Assembly (NCBI RefSeq): GCF_040732315.1
Contig: NZ_CP160388.1
Coordinates: 1,950,494-2,014,493 of the forward strand
Direction: 5' to 3'
Length of the DNA: 64,000 bases
Origin: Oryzisolibacter sp. LB2S
GTDB taxonomy: Bacteria; Pseudomonadota; Gammaproteobacteria; Burkholderiales; Burkholderiaceae_C
This document shows positions 38,630 to 46,343 of this stretch, piece after piece. The position numbers and the translations under genes are program-made. Position 1 is the first letter of the stretch; the number at the start of each line of letters is the position of its first letter. The notes beneath the pieces are model-generated. The model was not told the DNA's origin and did not search any database. It was given only the letters and a program-made list of their open reading frames with translations.

Positions 38630-38634
38630 CCTAG
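37687..38634 (+). CDS. IS481 family transposase
   Basis: The 315-residue DDE transposase begins MNIHKNASLTPKGR, the typical IS481 start, which is why 37687 is preferred over upstream TTG codons. A double helix-turn-helix (residues about 14-110, AAAAAGISTHTARKWLRRY and YERIAERVGLSRSTVAR) is followed by the integrase core. That core has D in LHLDTKKL, D in TDNGSAYNS and E in NGKAERFIQTLLREW. The reading frame runs through the right end; its stop TAG lies in the duplicated target site, so the host DNA supplies the stop. Confidence 0.95.
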   Translation: MNIHKNASLTPKGRAHLMQEIDRIGLMPAAAAAGISTHTARKWLRRYAAEGAAGLIDRSSRPRRSPRRSLASKLERAVALRRIQRLTYERIAERVGLSRSTVARACKAAGVTHLPALQQAVPVRRYERAAPGELLHLDTKKLARFDRPGHRVTGDRTQNTPHAGWQALHVAIDDHSRVGFSLVLADETAKSACTFVLAALRYYKSLGVKIEQVMTDNGSAYNSRRFAKLLRRLGIRHIRTRPYTPRTNGKAERFIQTLLREWAYAFVYPSSELRARELAPWMYHYNFNRPHSATSGKPPITRLGFDGNNVVRNYT

Positions 38635-38635
38635 C
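38630..38635 (+). repeat. Right target-site duplication of the IS481-family element
   Basis: CCTAGC; it supplies the TAG stop of the transposase and is followed after one base by the ATG of the second chromate gene. Confidence 0.9.
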
Positions 38636-38636
38636 C

Positions 38637-39248
38637 ATGGACGTGACCACAGGCATGGCCCCGGTGCTGACGATGCAGCCCCTGGACTGGCTGAATCTGT
38701 TCTTCTACTTTCTGTCGGTGTCGCTGCTGGCCGTGGGCGGGGCGCTCGCCACGGCGCCGGACATGCACCGCTTTCTCGTGCAGCAGCAGGGCTGGCTGAG
38801 CGACGCGCAGTTCAGCGCCTCCATCGTGCTGGCCCAGTCCGCGCCCGGGCCCAATGTGCTGTTCATCGCGCTGCTGGGCTGGAACCTGGGGCTGAACACC
38901 GGCAACGGCAGCTACCTGGCCTGGCCCGCGGGGGCACTGGGCGCGGCCCTGTGCATGCTGGGCATCATGCTGCCCAGCAGCCTGCTGACCTGGGCCGCCA
39001 CGCGCTGGGCGCACCGCAACCGCGAGCGGCGCGGCGTGCGCGCCTTCCGCCAGGGTATGGCGCCCATCGTCATCGGCCTGATCCTGGCCACGGCCTGGGT
39101 GCTGGCAGGCGCCCAGGGCGAGGCGGCGCGCGACTGGCCGCTGTGGCTGCTCTCGGCCATCACCACGCTGCTGGTGTGGCGCACGCGCATACACCTGCTG
39201 TGGCTGCTCGGCGCGGGCGCGCTGCTAGGCGCGCTGGGCTGGGTCTGA
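38637..39248 (+). CDS. Chromate transporter, C-terminal-type half protein
   Basis: The 203-residue second CHR domain has about six hydrophobic segments. FYFLSVSLLAVGGALATAPDMHRFLVQQQGWLSDAQF and APGPNVLFIALLGWNLG are the family blocks, with LPSSLLTWAATRW later. Before the insertion its ATG would have been 2 bases after the stop of the first chromate gene, a typical coupled arrangement. It now lies 7 bases after the element. Expression may depend on transcription coming out of the IS. The 3' end overlaps the convergent tetR gene by 24 bases. Confidence 0.9.
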   Translation: MDVTTGMAPVLTMQPLDWLNLFFYFLSVSLLAVGGALATAPDMHRFLVQQQGWLSDAQFSASIVLAQSAPGPNVLFIALLGWNLGLNTGNGSYLAWPAGALGAALCMLGIMLPSSLLTWAATRWAHRNRERRGVRAFRQGMAPIVIGLILATAWVLAGAQGEAARDWPLWLLSAITTLLVWRTRIHLLWLLGAGALLGALGWV

Positions 39249-39932
39249 CGGCGCCCTGCCCTGGCCCGGGCGCCCCTCGGCCAGCAGCCCCTGCTCGACC
39301 ATGGCGACCAGCCGCTCGGCCAGCGCCTGGTACTGGTCCTCGCCCAGGCCGCGCAGCGGGCCGTCGAGCACCAGCAGGGCCATGCCATGCACGGCCGACC
39401 ATGCCATGAACTCGGCGCCCGGGCGCCGCTCGGGCGGCAGCAATCCGGCAGCGACCATACCGTCGAGGGTGTGGCACAGCAGCTCGAACGGGTCCATGCC
39501 GCTGTCCCCTCGCGCCGCGCGGTCATCGGGGGCGCGTTCGTGCACGGTGAACGGGCGCGCCGCGAACGCGGTGCGAAACAGGCCCGGCTCCCGCCGCGCA
39601 AAGCGCAGATAGCCCAGACCCACGCCGCAGAACGCCGCGCGCGCGCGCCGGCAAGGGTCGGGCAGCCGCCGGCTGGCGTCGATCTCGACCTCAATGGCGC
39701 GCGCCAGCTCCGACAGCGCAACGGCGCGCACCGCCTCCAGCAGCATCTGGTGGTTCTGAAAATGCCGGTAGGCCGCATTCGGCACCACGCCGGCGCGGCG
39801 CGTGGCCTCGCGCAGCACGATGGCCGCGGGCCCGCCCTCGCGCGCCTGCGCCACGGCAGCGTCCAGCAAGGCGCGCCGCAGGTCGCCATGCCGATAGGTG
39901 CGGCGCACGGGAACCGAGTTCTCGTCCGACAT
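39225..39932 (-). CDS. TetR/AcrR family regulator
   Basis: The 235-residue protein has an N-terminal helix-turn-helix (residues about 15-60: RRALLDAAVAQAREGG, IVLREATRRAGVVPNAAYRHFQNHQMLLEAV). A C-terminal ligand-binding domain of the TetR_C_33/WHG-like type (CGVGLGYLRFARREPGLFRTAF) follows. It is divergent from the six-gene DUF1428-GFA-VOC run and likely controls that run and itself. The ligand is unknown. Its end overlaps chrA by 24 bases. Confidence 0.88.
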   Translation of the reverse strand: MSDENSVPVRRTYRHGDLRRALLDAAVAQAREGGPAAIVLREATRRAGVVPNAAYRHFQNHQMLLEAVRAVALSELARAIEVEIDASRRLPDPCRRARAAFCGVGLGYLRFARREPGLFRTAFAARPFTVHERAPDDRAARGDSGMDPFELLCHTLDGMVAAGLLPPERRPGAEFMAWSAVHGMALLVLDGPLRGLGEDQYQALAERLVAMVEQGLLAEGRPGQGRAPSDPAQRA

Positions 39933-39980
39933 CTTTACAGGGTCTTACATCTGCACCCCACCATCCCATGGGCAAGGCGC

Positions 39981-40010
39981 GTATAAAAGTGTACACCGTC
40001 CACAAAGGAG
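39981..40010 (+). promoter_or_regulatory. Candidate promoter/operator of the DUF1428-VOC operon
   Basis: TATAAA (39982-39987) is followed at once by the palindrome GTGTACAC (39989-39996), then AAAGGAG as ribosome site for the gene at 40018. A palindrome at the -10 would suit TetR repression, but no -35 or second operator is evident. Confidence 0.4.
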
Positions 40011-40017
40011 TTTGGTC

Positions 40018-40371
40018 ATGCAATCCGACAGTTACGTCGAGGGATTTCTGCTCGCGGTGCCCAACGCCAACAAGGAGGCATACCGCCAACTTGCCCTGGA
40101 GACCGCAGCGCTCTTCAAGGCGCATGGCGCCACCGAGGTCGTCGAGTGCTGGGGCGACGATGTGCCCGAGGGCAAGCTCACCTCCATGCCCATGGCCGTG
40201 CAGCGCCAGGAGGACGAGACCGTGGTGTTCTCCTGGATCATCTGGCCCTCGCGGCAGGCGCGTGACGCCGGCATGAAGGCCTTCATGGACGACCCGCGCT
40301 GCCCCAAGGAGATGCCGTTTGACGGCAAGCGCCTGATCTATGGCGGCTTTCGCGTGCTCGTGGCAGCGTAG
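40018..40371 (+). CDS. DUF1428 family protein
   Basis: The 117-residue dimeric alpha/beta-barrel-like protein has YVEGFLLAVPNANKEAYRQLA, ECWGDDVPEGKLTSMPMAVQ, DETVVFSWIIWPSR and MPFDGKRLIYGGF, all DUF1428 (YciI/ABM-like) signatures. Function is unknown. The start at 40018 follows AAAGGAG by 8 bases. First gene of a six-gene same-strand run behind a divergent TetR gene. Confidence 0.92.
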   Translation: MQSDSYVEGFLLAVPNANKEAYRQLALETAALFKAHGATEVVECWGDDVPEGKLTSMPMAVQRQEDETVVFSWIIWPSRQARDAGMKAFMDDPRCPKEMPFDGKRLIYGGFRVLVAA

Positions 40372-40413
40372 CGCCCGCTGCCGCTCAACCTCAACAACCC
40401 CAAAGGAAATGCC

Positions 40414-40761
40414 ATGAAGTACCAGGCCAGTTGCCACTGCGGAAACGTGGCGGTGGAGTTCGAAGGTGAGATCCAGGAAGTGGTGTCGTGCAACTGCTCG
40501 ATTTGCAGCCGCAAGGGCTCGCTGTTGTGGTTTCTGCCGCTGGAGGCGCTCACCCGCCTGACGCCGGACGACGCGGCGGCGACCTACCAGTTCCACAAGC
40601 ACCAGATACGCCATCGCTTCTGTCCGACCTGCGGCATTCACCCCTATGCCGAGGGTATCGATCCCAAGGGCAGAACGGTGGCGGCCATCAACGTGCGCTG
40701 CGTTCAGGGCCTGGACATCGACGGCCTCACCGTCAGGCACTTTGACGGGCGCGCGCTGTGA
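40414..40761 (+). CDS. GFA family (Mss4-like, zinc-binding) protein
   Basis: The 115-residue Mss4-like zinc protein related to the glutathione-dependent formaldehyde-activating family has metal ligand pairs in CHCG, CNCSIC and FCPTCGIHPY. KYQASCHCGNVAVEFEG at the start is typical. No formaldehyde genes are near, and most GFA proteins lack a proven activity. AAAGGAAAT precedes the ATG. Its coding region overlaps or abuts the leader of the next gene. Confidence 0.92.
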   Translation: MKYQASCHCGNVAVEFEGEIQEVVSCNCSICSRKGSLLWFLPLEALTRLTPDDAAATYQFHKHQIRHRFCPTCGIHPYAEGIDPKGRTVAAINVRCVQGLDIDGLTVRHFDGRAL

Positions 40762-40796
40762 CCCTTCTACCCCAACCACAAGCCCAGGAGACAAGC

Positions 40797-41246
40797 ATGC
40801 AGCTCACCCCCTACCTCAACTTTGACGGCAACTGCGCCGAGGCCTTTGCCTTCTACGCCCAGGTGTTTGGCGGCACCATCGTGCACCAGAGCAGCTTTGG
40901 CGAGGCACCCGCCGACGCGGGCATGCCACCGCTGCCCGAAACGGCCAGAAGCCGCATCATGCATGTGCACCTTCAGTTCAACGGGCAGTCGCTCATGGGC
41001 TCGGACGCCCTTCCCGTCGCGCCCGGCCAGGACCCAGCGAGCTGCGGCGGCTACGAGCGACCCCAGGGCCTGTGGGTGTCGATCCAGGCGGCCGACGTGG
41101 CCGAGGGACGGCGCCTGTTCGACGCCCTGAGCCAGGGCGGGCAGATCGCGATGCCGTTTGCCGCCACCTTCTGGTCTCCCGGCTTTGGCATGGCGCGCGA
41201 CCGTTTCGGCACGCCGTGGATGGTGAACGTGCAGCCCCAGGCCTGA
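40797..41246 (+). CDS. VOC family protein (PhnB-like)
   Basis: The 149-residue vicinal-oxygen-chelate fold protein begins LTPYLNFDGNCAEAFAFYAQVFGG, the PhnB/YxkO-like start, and ends MARDRFGTPWMVN. The start at 40797 follows AGGAG by 6 bases. Many VOC proteins bind metals and small electrophiles, but the substrate is unknown. Confidence 0.9.
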   Translation: MQLTPYLNFDGNCAEAFAFYAQVFGGTIVHQSSFGEAPADAGMPPLPETARSRIMHVHLQFNGQSLMGSDALPVAPGQDPASCGGYERPQGLWVSIQAADVAEGRRLFDALSQGGQIAMPFAATFWSPGFGMARDRFGTPWMVNVQPQA

Positions 41247-41271
41247 CGCCAGGCACCATTGAGGAGGCAAT

Positions 41272-41718
41272 ATGTCCGAGCGCACCGTCCATCTGCACCG
41301 CGTGCTGCGCTGCGCGCCGCACAAGCTCTACCGCGCCTTTCTCGAGGCCGACGCCCTGACCAAGTGGCTGCCGCCCCATGGCTTCACCTGCCGGGTGCAG
41401 CATCTGGAGGCGCGCGCCGGCGGCAGCTTTCACATGGCGTTTCACAACTTCGGCACGGGCCACGGTCACAGTTTTGGCGGCGAGTACCTGGAGCTCGTGC
41501 CGGACGCGCTGATCCGCTACACCGACCGGTTTGACGACCCTCAGCTGCCTGGCACGCTGGAGGTCACCGTGCGCCTCACGCCGGTGCTGTGCGGCACCGA
41601 GCTGCATATCACCCAGGCCGGCATACCGCAGGCCATACCGCTGGAGATGTGCTATCTGGGCTGGCAGGAGTCGCTCACCCAGCTCGCCGCGCTCGTGGAG
41701 CCCGAGATTCGCGGCTGA
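41272..41718 (+). CDS. SRPBCC family protein (AHSA1-like)
   Basis: The 148-residue START-like fold begins RTVHLHRVLRCAPHKLYRAFLEADALTKWLPP, the AHSA1/ATPase-activator-like pattern, and ends with the helix WQESLTQLAALVEPEI. It would offer a hydrophobic ligand pocket. GGAGGCAAT precedes the ATG. Fourth gene of the TetR-linked run. Confidence 0.9.
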   Translation: MSERTVHLHRVLRCAPHKLYRAFLEADALTKWLPPHGFTCRVQHLEARAGGSFHMAFHNFGTGHGHSFGGEYLELVPDALIRYTDRFDDPQLPGTLEVTVRLTPVLCGTELHITQAGIPQAIPLEMCYLGWQESLTQLAALVEPEIRG

Positions 41719-41746
41719 CACCACACCCACCGCAAGGAGCAACACC

Positions 41747-42232
41747 ATGGCCGGCGCCGCAAGAAACACCATCTGCCTGTGGTACGACGGCGAGGCCGAG
41801 CAGGCCGCGCGGTTCTACGCCCAGACCTTCCCCGACTCGTCCGTGGGCGCCATCCTGCGCGCGCCCGCCGACTATCCATCGGGCCGGCGGGGCGACGTGC
41901 TCACGGTGGAGTTCACCGTGCTCGGCATCCCCTGCGTCGGCCTCAATGGCGGGCCGGCATTCAGGCATTGCGAGGCGTTCTCGTTCCAGGTCAGCACCGC
42001 CGACCAGCAGGAGACCGACCGCTACTGGAACGCCATCGTCGGAAATGGTGGCAGCGAGAGCGAATGCGGCTGGTGCAGGGACCGCTGGGGCATCAGTTGG
42101 CAGATCACGCCGCGCATCCTGCTCGAAGGCGTGGCCGACCCGGACCCGGCCGTGGCCGGCCGCGTCTTCGCGGCCATGATGCAGATGCGCAAGATCGACA
42201 TCGCCGCCATCGAAGCGGCGCGCCGCGGTTAG
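41747..42232 (+). CDS. VOC family protein (3-demethylubiquinone methyltransferase-like domain)
   Basis: The 161-residue protein starts NTICLWYDGEAEQAARFYAQTFPDSSVG and has FTVLGIPCVGLNGGPAF, FSFQVSTADQQETDRYWNAIV and CGWCRDRWGISWQITPR. This is the pattern of the PF06983-type VOC family. Despite the name it is not a methyltransferase. AAGGAG lies 8 bases before the ATG at 41747. Confidence 0.92.
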   Translation: MAGAARNTICLWYDGEAEQAARFYAQTFPDSSVGAILRAPADYPSGRRGDVLTVEFTVLGIPCVGLNGGPAFRHCEAFSFQVSTADQQETDRYWNAIVGNGGSESECGWCRDRWGISWQITPRILLEGVADPDPAVAGRVFAAMMQMRKIDIAAIEAARRG

Positions 42233-42289
42233 CGCGGCGCACCGTCCGGGCCCGAAGGCCGGGCCCACCATCCCCCTCAGGAGACATCC

Positions 42290-42676
42290 ATGAAACCCAA
42301 CCCGGTCGTCTGGTTCGAGATCTATGTCCAGGACATGGCGCGCGCGCAGCGCTTCTACGAGACGGTGTTCCAGTGCACGCTCACGCCACTGGCCACGCCA
42401 GATGGGCTGGACGGCGGCATGCAGATGCTGAGCTTTCCCGCCGACATGGGCGCCATGGGCGCCACCGGCACCCTGGTGCGCATGGATGGCATGCCCTCGG
42501 GCGGGGGCGGCACCCTGGTCTATTTCGCCTGTGCCGATTGCGCCGTGGAGCAAGGCCGCGTCGCGGCGGCCGGCGGTCAGGTGCTCAGGCCCAAGTTTTC
42601 CATCGCGCCACACGGCCACATCGCCCTCGTCGCGGACAGCGAGGGCAACTGCATTGGCCTGCACTCGATGGATTGA
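42290..42676 (+). CDS. VOC family protein (glyoxalase-like)
   Basis: The 128-residue glyoxalase/bleomycin-resistance-like protein has VVWFEIYVQDMARAQRFYETVFQ at the start, then LVYFACADCAVEQGRVAAAGG and a C-terminal VADSEGNCIGLHS. Last gene of the cassette; the next gene (rlmB) is convergent 45 bases on. AGGAG precedes the ATG. Confidence 0.92.
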   Translation: MKPNPVVWFEIYVQDMARAQRFYETVFQCTLTPLATPDGLDGGMQMLSFPADMGAMGATGTLVRMDGMPSGGGGTLVYFACADCAVEQGRVAAAGGQVLRPKFSIAPHGHIALVADSEGNCIGLHSMD

Positions 42677-42721
42677 GGCAGGCATCCGGCGCGGCCCCTG
42701 CGGCGGGCGGCCCGCCCCGCC

Positions 42722-43468
42722 TCAGCCGCGCTGGCGCAGCGCCTCGTACAGGCAGAGGGCGCTGGCCACCGAGACGTTCAGGCTCTCGACCGCGCCCTGC
42801 ATGGGAATGCGCACCAGCTCATCGCAGGTCTTGCGCGTGAGCTGGCGCATGCCCGGGCCCTCGGCGCCCAGCACCAGGGCCACGGGGCCCTTCAAGTCCA
42901 CCTGGTAGAGCGTCTTGTCGGCGTCGCCGCTGGTGCCCACGACCCAGATGCCCCGCTCCTTGAGCTCGTTCAGGGTGCGCGCCAGGTTCGTGACCATGAA
43001 GTAGGGCACGGTCTCGGCCGCGCCGCTGGCCACCTTGGCCACGGTGGCGTTGACGCCCACCGCATGGTCCTTGGGCGCGATCACGGCGTGGGCGCCGGCG
43101 CCGTCCGCACAGCGCAGGCAGGCGCCCAGGTTGTGCGGGTCGGTCACGCCGTCGAGCACCAAGAGCAGCGGGTTCGCCACGCCGCCCTCCTCCAGCCGGT
43201 CGAGCAGCTCGTCGAGCGACTGCATCTGCGCGACGGCCTCCACGCGCGCGGCCACGCCCTGGTGGCCATGGCTGCCGGCCAGCTTGGCCAGGCGCAGGCC
43301 GTCGGCCTCGATCAGGCGCACGCCCGCCTCCTTGGCGCGCGCGAGGAACTGGCGCATGCGCGCGTCGCGGCGCGTGGCCTCGTAATACACCTCGATGATG
43401 GATTGCGGCGCCGTCTTCAGACGCACGCCCACGGCATGAAAGCCGAACAGGACTTTGGGGGAGGACAT
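42722..43468 (-). CDS. rlmB: 23S rRNA (guanosine-2'-O-)-methyltransferase RlmB
   Basis: The 248-residue SPOUT methyltransferase methylates G2251 of 23S rRNA. The N-terminal substrate-binding domain ([10 protein letters not shown]) is followed by SPOUT motifs [31 protein letters not shown] and [18 protein letters not shown], which form the knotted SAM site. The start at 43468 follows a purine-rich stretch poorly matching a ribosome site; it is chosen for the conserved FGFHAV distance. Confidence 0.95.
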   Translation of the reverse strand: MSSPKVLFGFHAVGVRLKTAPQSIIEVYYEATRRDARMRQFLARAKEAGVRLIEADGLRLAKLAGSHGHQGVAARVEAVAQMQSLDELLDRLEEGGVANPLLLVLDGVTDPHNLGACLRCADGAGAHAVIAPKDHAVGVNATVAKVASGAAETVPYFMVTNLARTLNELKERGIWVVGTSGDADKTLYQVDLKGPVALVLGAEGPGMRQLTRKTCDELVRIPMQGAVESLNVSVASALCLYEALRQRG

Positions 43469-43636
43469 GCGGCGATTATCCGGTCTGGCCGCGCCGCGCA
43501 GGGCCATTGGCACGTTCACCTAAAATCCGCCGTTTACCCTGTTCGCCCTCTCCCCCTGCCCGCGGCCATGCGCCGCGGTGGCGCCGCACCGTGGCTTACC
43601 GGCCCGGCGGCCAGGGGGCTTCATACCCTGCTCGCC

Positions 43637-44848
43637 ATGTTGTTCTCTCCCTTGCTGCGCTGGCTCCAGCGCACCAGTCTTGTCGCCCAGATCATGATCG
43701 GCCTGGTGGCCGGCGTCGCACTGGCTGTGCTGTTGCCTTCGGCCACGCCGTCCGTGGCCTTTCTGGGCAATCTGTTCATCGCGGCGCTCAAGGCCATTGC
43801 GCCGGTGCTGGTGTTCGTGCTGGTCATGGCCGCCATCAGCAACCACCGCCCCGGAGAGACCACCCATATGCGCCCCGTGCTCATGCTCTACGCCGTGGGC
43901 ACGCTGGCCGCGGCCACGGTGGGGGTGACGGCGAGCATGCTGTTTCCCTCCACGCTGGTGCTGCAGACCCAGGCCCAGGGCACGACCCCCCCCGGCGCGG
44001 TGTCCGAGGTGCTGCTCAACGTGGTGCAAAGCATCACGGCCAACCCGGTGAAGTCGCTGCTGGAGGCCAACTACATCGGCATTCTGGCCTGGGCCATTGC
44101 GCTGGGCATCGCGCTGCGCCACGCCAGCGACGGCACGCGCACGGCGCTGCAGGACGGCGCCCAGGCCGTCACGCAGGTCATCCAGTGGGTGATCCGCTGC
44201 GCGCCGCTGGGCATCATGGGCCTGGTCGCCGCCACCTTTGCCGAGGCCGGCACCCAGGCGCTCTGGGGCTATGCCCGGCTGCTGACCGTGCTGCTGGGCT
44301 GCATGCTCTTCGTGGCGCTGGTGGTCAACCCGCTGATCGTCTTTCTCGTCCTCCGCCGCAACCCCTATCCGCTGGTCTTCACCTGCCTGCGCGAGAGCGG
44401 CGTGACGGCCTTCTTCACGCGCAGCTCGGCCGCCAACATCCCGATCAATCTGGCGCTGTGCAAACGACTGAACCTCAATGAGGAGACGTACAGCATCGCC
44501 ATTCCACTGGGCGCGACCATCAACATGGCGGGCGCGGCCATCACCATCAGCGTGCTGTCGCTGGCGGCCGCGCATACGCTGGGCGTCCACGTGGACATGC
44601 CGACGGCGCTGCTGCTGTGCGTGGTGGCCTCGGTCTGCGCCTGCGGCGCCTCGGGCGTGGCCGGTGGCTCGCTGCTGCTGATTCCGCTGGCCTGCAGCCT
44701 GTTCGGCATAGGCAACGACGTGGCCATGCAGGTGGTCGGCGTGGGCTTCATCATCGGTGTGCTGCAGGACTCGACCGAGACCGCGCTGAACTCCTCCACC
44801 GACGTGCTGTTCACCGCCACGGCCTGCCTGGCCAAGGAACAGTCATAA
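43637..44848 (+). CDS. sstT: Sodium:serine/threonine symporter
   Basis: The 403-residue transporter of the DAACS family takes up serine and threonine with sodium. [57 protein letters not shown] and [26 protein letters not shown] are nearly identical in recall to E. coli SstT. About eight membrane helices and two re-entrant loops are expected. The start at 43637 gives the usual N-terminus; ATG 43568 would add 23 residues. A perfect hairpin follows the stop. Confidence 0.95.
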   Translation: MLFSPLLRWLQRTSLVAQIMIGLVAGVALAVLLPSATPSVAFLGNLFIAALKAIAPVLVFVLVMAAISNHRPGETTHMRPVLMLYAVGTLAAATVGVTASMLFPSTLVLQTQAQGTTPPGAVSEVLLNVVQSITANPVKSLLEANYIGILAWAIALGIALRHASDGTRTALQDGAQAVTQVIQWVIRCAPLGIMGLVAATFAEAGTQALWGYARLLTVLLGCMLFVALVVNPLIVFLVLRRNPYPLVFTCLRESGVTAFFTRSSAANIPINLALCKRLNLNEETYSIAIPLGATINMAGAAITISVLSLAAAHTLGVHVDMPTALLLCVVASVCACGASGVAGGSLLLIPLACSLFGIGNDVAMQVVGVGFIIGVLQDSTETALNSSTDVLFTATACLAKEQS

Positions 44849-44855
44849 ATAATTT

Positions 44856-44940
44856 CATAGCTGCTCGCGCTTGATGGACAAGGGGTTCATGGTCAAAAAA
44901 CCATGAACCCCTTGTTGCATGAGCGTTGGCAGCTATCGTT
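44856..44940. terminator. Inverted pair of dispersed repeats forming a bidirectional terminator
   Basis: Two copies of the palindromic repeat face each other (44856-44898 and 44898-44940). The centre is a perfect 13-bp stem AAGGGGTTCATGG / CCATGAACCCCTT with loop TCAAAAAA; outer arms CATAGCTGC and GGCAGCTATC also pair. It lies between sstT and the convergent ABC ATPase gene and ends 1 base before the latter's stop. Confidence 0.85.
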
Positions 44941-44941
44941 T

Positions 44942-45658
44942 TTACTTGATTCTCCCCGCCTCGATGGTGATGCGCCGGTCGCAGCGCGCGGCGATGGCGC
45001 GGTCGTGCGTCACCAGCACCAGGGTCGTGCCCTGCTCGCGGTTCAAGGCAAACATCAGCTCCATGATGGTCTCGCCGGTGGCAAAGTCCAGGCTGCCCGT
45101 GGGCTCGTCGGCCAGCAGCACGGCGGGCTCGACGACGAAGGCTCGGGCCAGCGCCACGCGCTGCTGCTCGCCGCCCGAGAGCAGCTTGGGGTAATGCCCG
45201 AGCCGCTGGCCGAGGCCCACGCGCTCGAGCATGTCGGCCGCGCGCCGGCGCGCGTCGCGGCTGCCCGCGAGCTCCAGCGGCAGCATGACGTTCTCCAGCG
45301 CCGTGAGGTTGCCCAGCAGCTGAAAGCTCTGAAACACAAAGCCGAGCCTGCGCGCACGCAGCGCCGCGCGCTCGTCCTCATCGAGCGCAAACAGGTCCTG
45401 TCCGGCCAGGCGCACAGTGCCGCGCGTGGGCGTGTCCAGCCCGGCAATGATGGACAGCAGCGTGCTCTTGCCCGAGCCGGAGGCGCCGACAATGGCCACC
45501 GTCTCCCGGGGCGCGAGCGTGAAGTCGATGTCGCGCAGAATCTCCAGCGTGCCCGTGGAGTCGGTGACGGATTTGCACACATGCTGCACGGCAATGATGG
45601 GCTCGGGCAGCGCAGACGCCGGCGTCTGGTCAAGGGCGGCGGCAAGGGTTTCGGACAT
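44942..45658 (-). CDS. ABC transporter ATP-binding protein (YbbA/LolD type)
   Basis: The 238-residue MacB/LolD-class ATPase has Walker A GASGSGKST, Q-loop FQSFQLL, signature LSGGEQQRVALARA, Walker B LLADEPTGSLD and the H-loop THDRAIA. In E. coli ybbA is divergent from tesA and followed by the permease gene ybbP. Here tesA is divergent (24 bases between starts) but no permease follows; the next genes are unrelated. It must use a partner encoded elsewhere or be a remnant pair. The start at 45658 has GAACCTTTC only as weak ribosome site. Confidence 0.92.
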   Translation of the reverse strand: MSETLAAALDQTPASALPEPIIAVQHVCKSVTDSTGTLEILRDIDFTLAPRETVAIVGASGSGKSTLLSIIAGLDTPTRGTVRLAGQDLFALDEDERAALRARRLGFVFQSFQLLGNLTALENVMLPLELAGSRDARRRAADMLERVGLGQRLGHYPKLLSGGEQQRVALARAFVVEPAVLLADEPTGSLDFATGETIMELMFALNREQGTTLVLVTHDRAIAARCDRRITIEAGRIK

Positions 45659-45682
45659 GAAAGGTTCTCGGCAGTGAATTCA

Positions 45683-46333
45683 ATGGCAAGGCGTGACTTT
45701 ATCGTGGCAGGCGCGGCCTCCCTCGTTCTGGGCGCGGCGCGGGCACAGGCCGGCAGCGGGCGACCCGCCCGGCGGCCGGCCGTGATCCTGATCGTGGGCG
45801 ACTCGCTCAGTGCCGAATATGGCCTGGCGCGCGGCAGCGGCTGGGTCAGGTTGCTGGAGCAGCGCCTCACACAGGAGAAGATCGACGCCACGGTGGTCAA
45901 CGCCAGCGTCAGCGGCGACACCACGGCCGGTGGCCGAGCCAGGCTGGCGGCGCTGCTCAAGGCGCATCAGCCTACCACGGTGGTGATCGAGCTCGGCGGC
46001 AACGACGCGCTGCGCGGCCTGCCCCTGGCCAACACCCAGGACAACCTGAGCGCCATGACCGCCCAGGCCCAGGCCGCAGGAGCGCGCGTGCTGCTTGTGG
46101 GCATGCAGGTGCCGCCCAACTATGGCGCGGACTATGGACGGCGCTTTGCCGGCCTGTTCGAGACGGTGGCCAGGGAGCGCAAGGCCGCCCTGGTGCCGTT
46201 TCTGCTCCAGGGCGTGGCCGACGCGCCCAACCCCACGGCGCTGTTCCAGCCCGACCGCATCCACCCCAACGCCCAGGCCCAGCCGCGCATGCTGGACAAC
46301 GTCTGGCCCGAGCTGCGCAAGCTGCTCAAGTAG
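45683..46333 (+). CDS. tesA: Periplasmic SGNH esterase / thioesterase I
   Basis: The 216-residue GDSL/SGNH hydrolase has the catalytic Ser in IVGDSLSAEYGL, oxyanion residues in SGDTTAGG and GGNDALRG, and the Asp-His pair in PDRIHPNAQAQ. The N-terminus MARRDFIVAGAASLVLGAARAQA looks like a twin-arginine signal (RRDF) with cleavage after AQA, which is unusual because E. coli TesA uses a Sec signal. It acts as lysophospholipase/arylesterase in the periplasm. Divergent from the YbbA-type ATPase. Confidence 0.93.
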   Translation: MARRDFIVAGAASLVLGAARAQAGSGRPARRPAVILIVGDSLSAEYGLARGSGWVRLLEQRLTQEKIDATVVNASVSGDTTAGGRARLAALLKAHQPTTVVIELGGNDALRGLPLANTQDNLSAMTAQAQAAGARVLLVGMQVPPNYGADYGRRFAGLFETVARERKAALVPFLLQGVADAPNPTALFQPDRIHPNAQAQPRMLDNVWPELRKLLK

Positions 46334-46343
46334 GTCAAGCAGC

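Noticed and set aside
36985..39248. Chromate transporter as a pseudogene broken by the IS
   Set aside because: Both half genes have complete ends and the junction shows insertion between, not within, them.
40414..40761. Formaldehyde detoxification operon
   Set aside because: Only a GFA-fold protein is present; no S-(hydroxymethyl)glutathione dehydrogenase or hydrolase is near.
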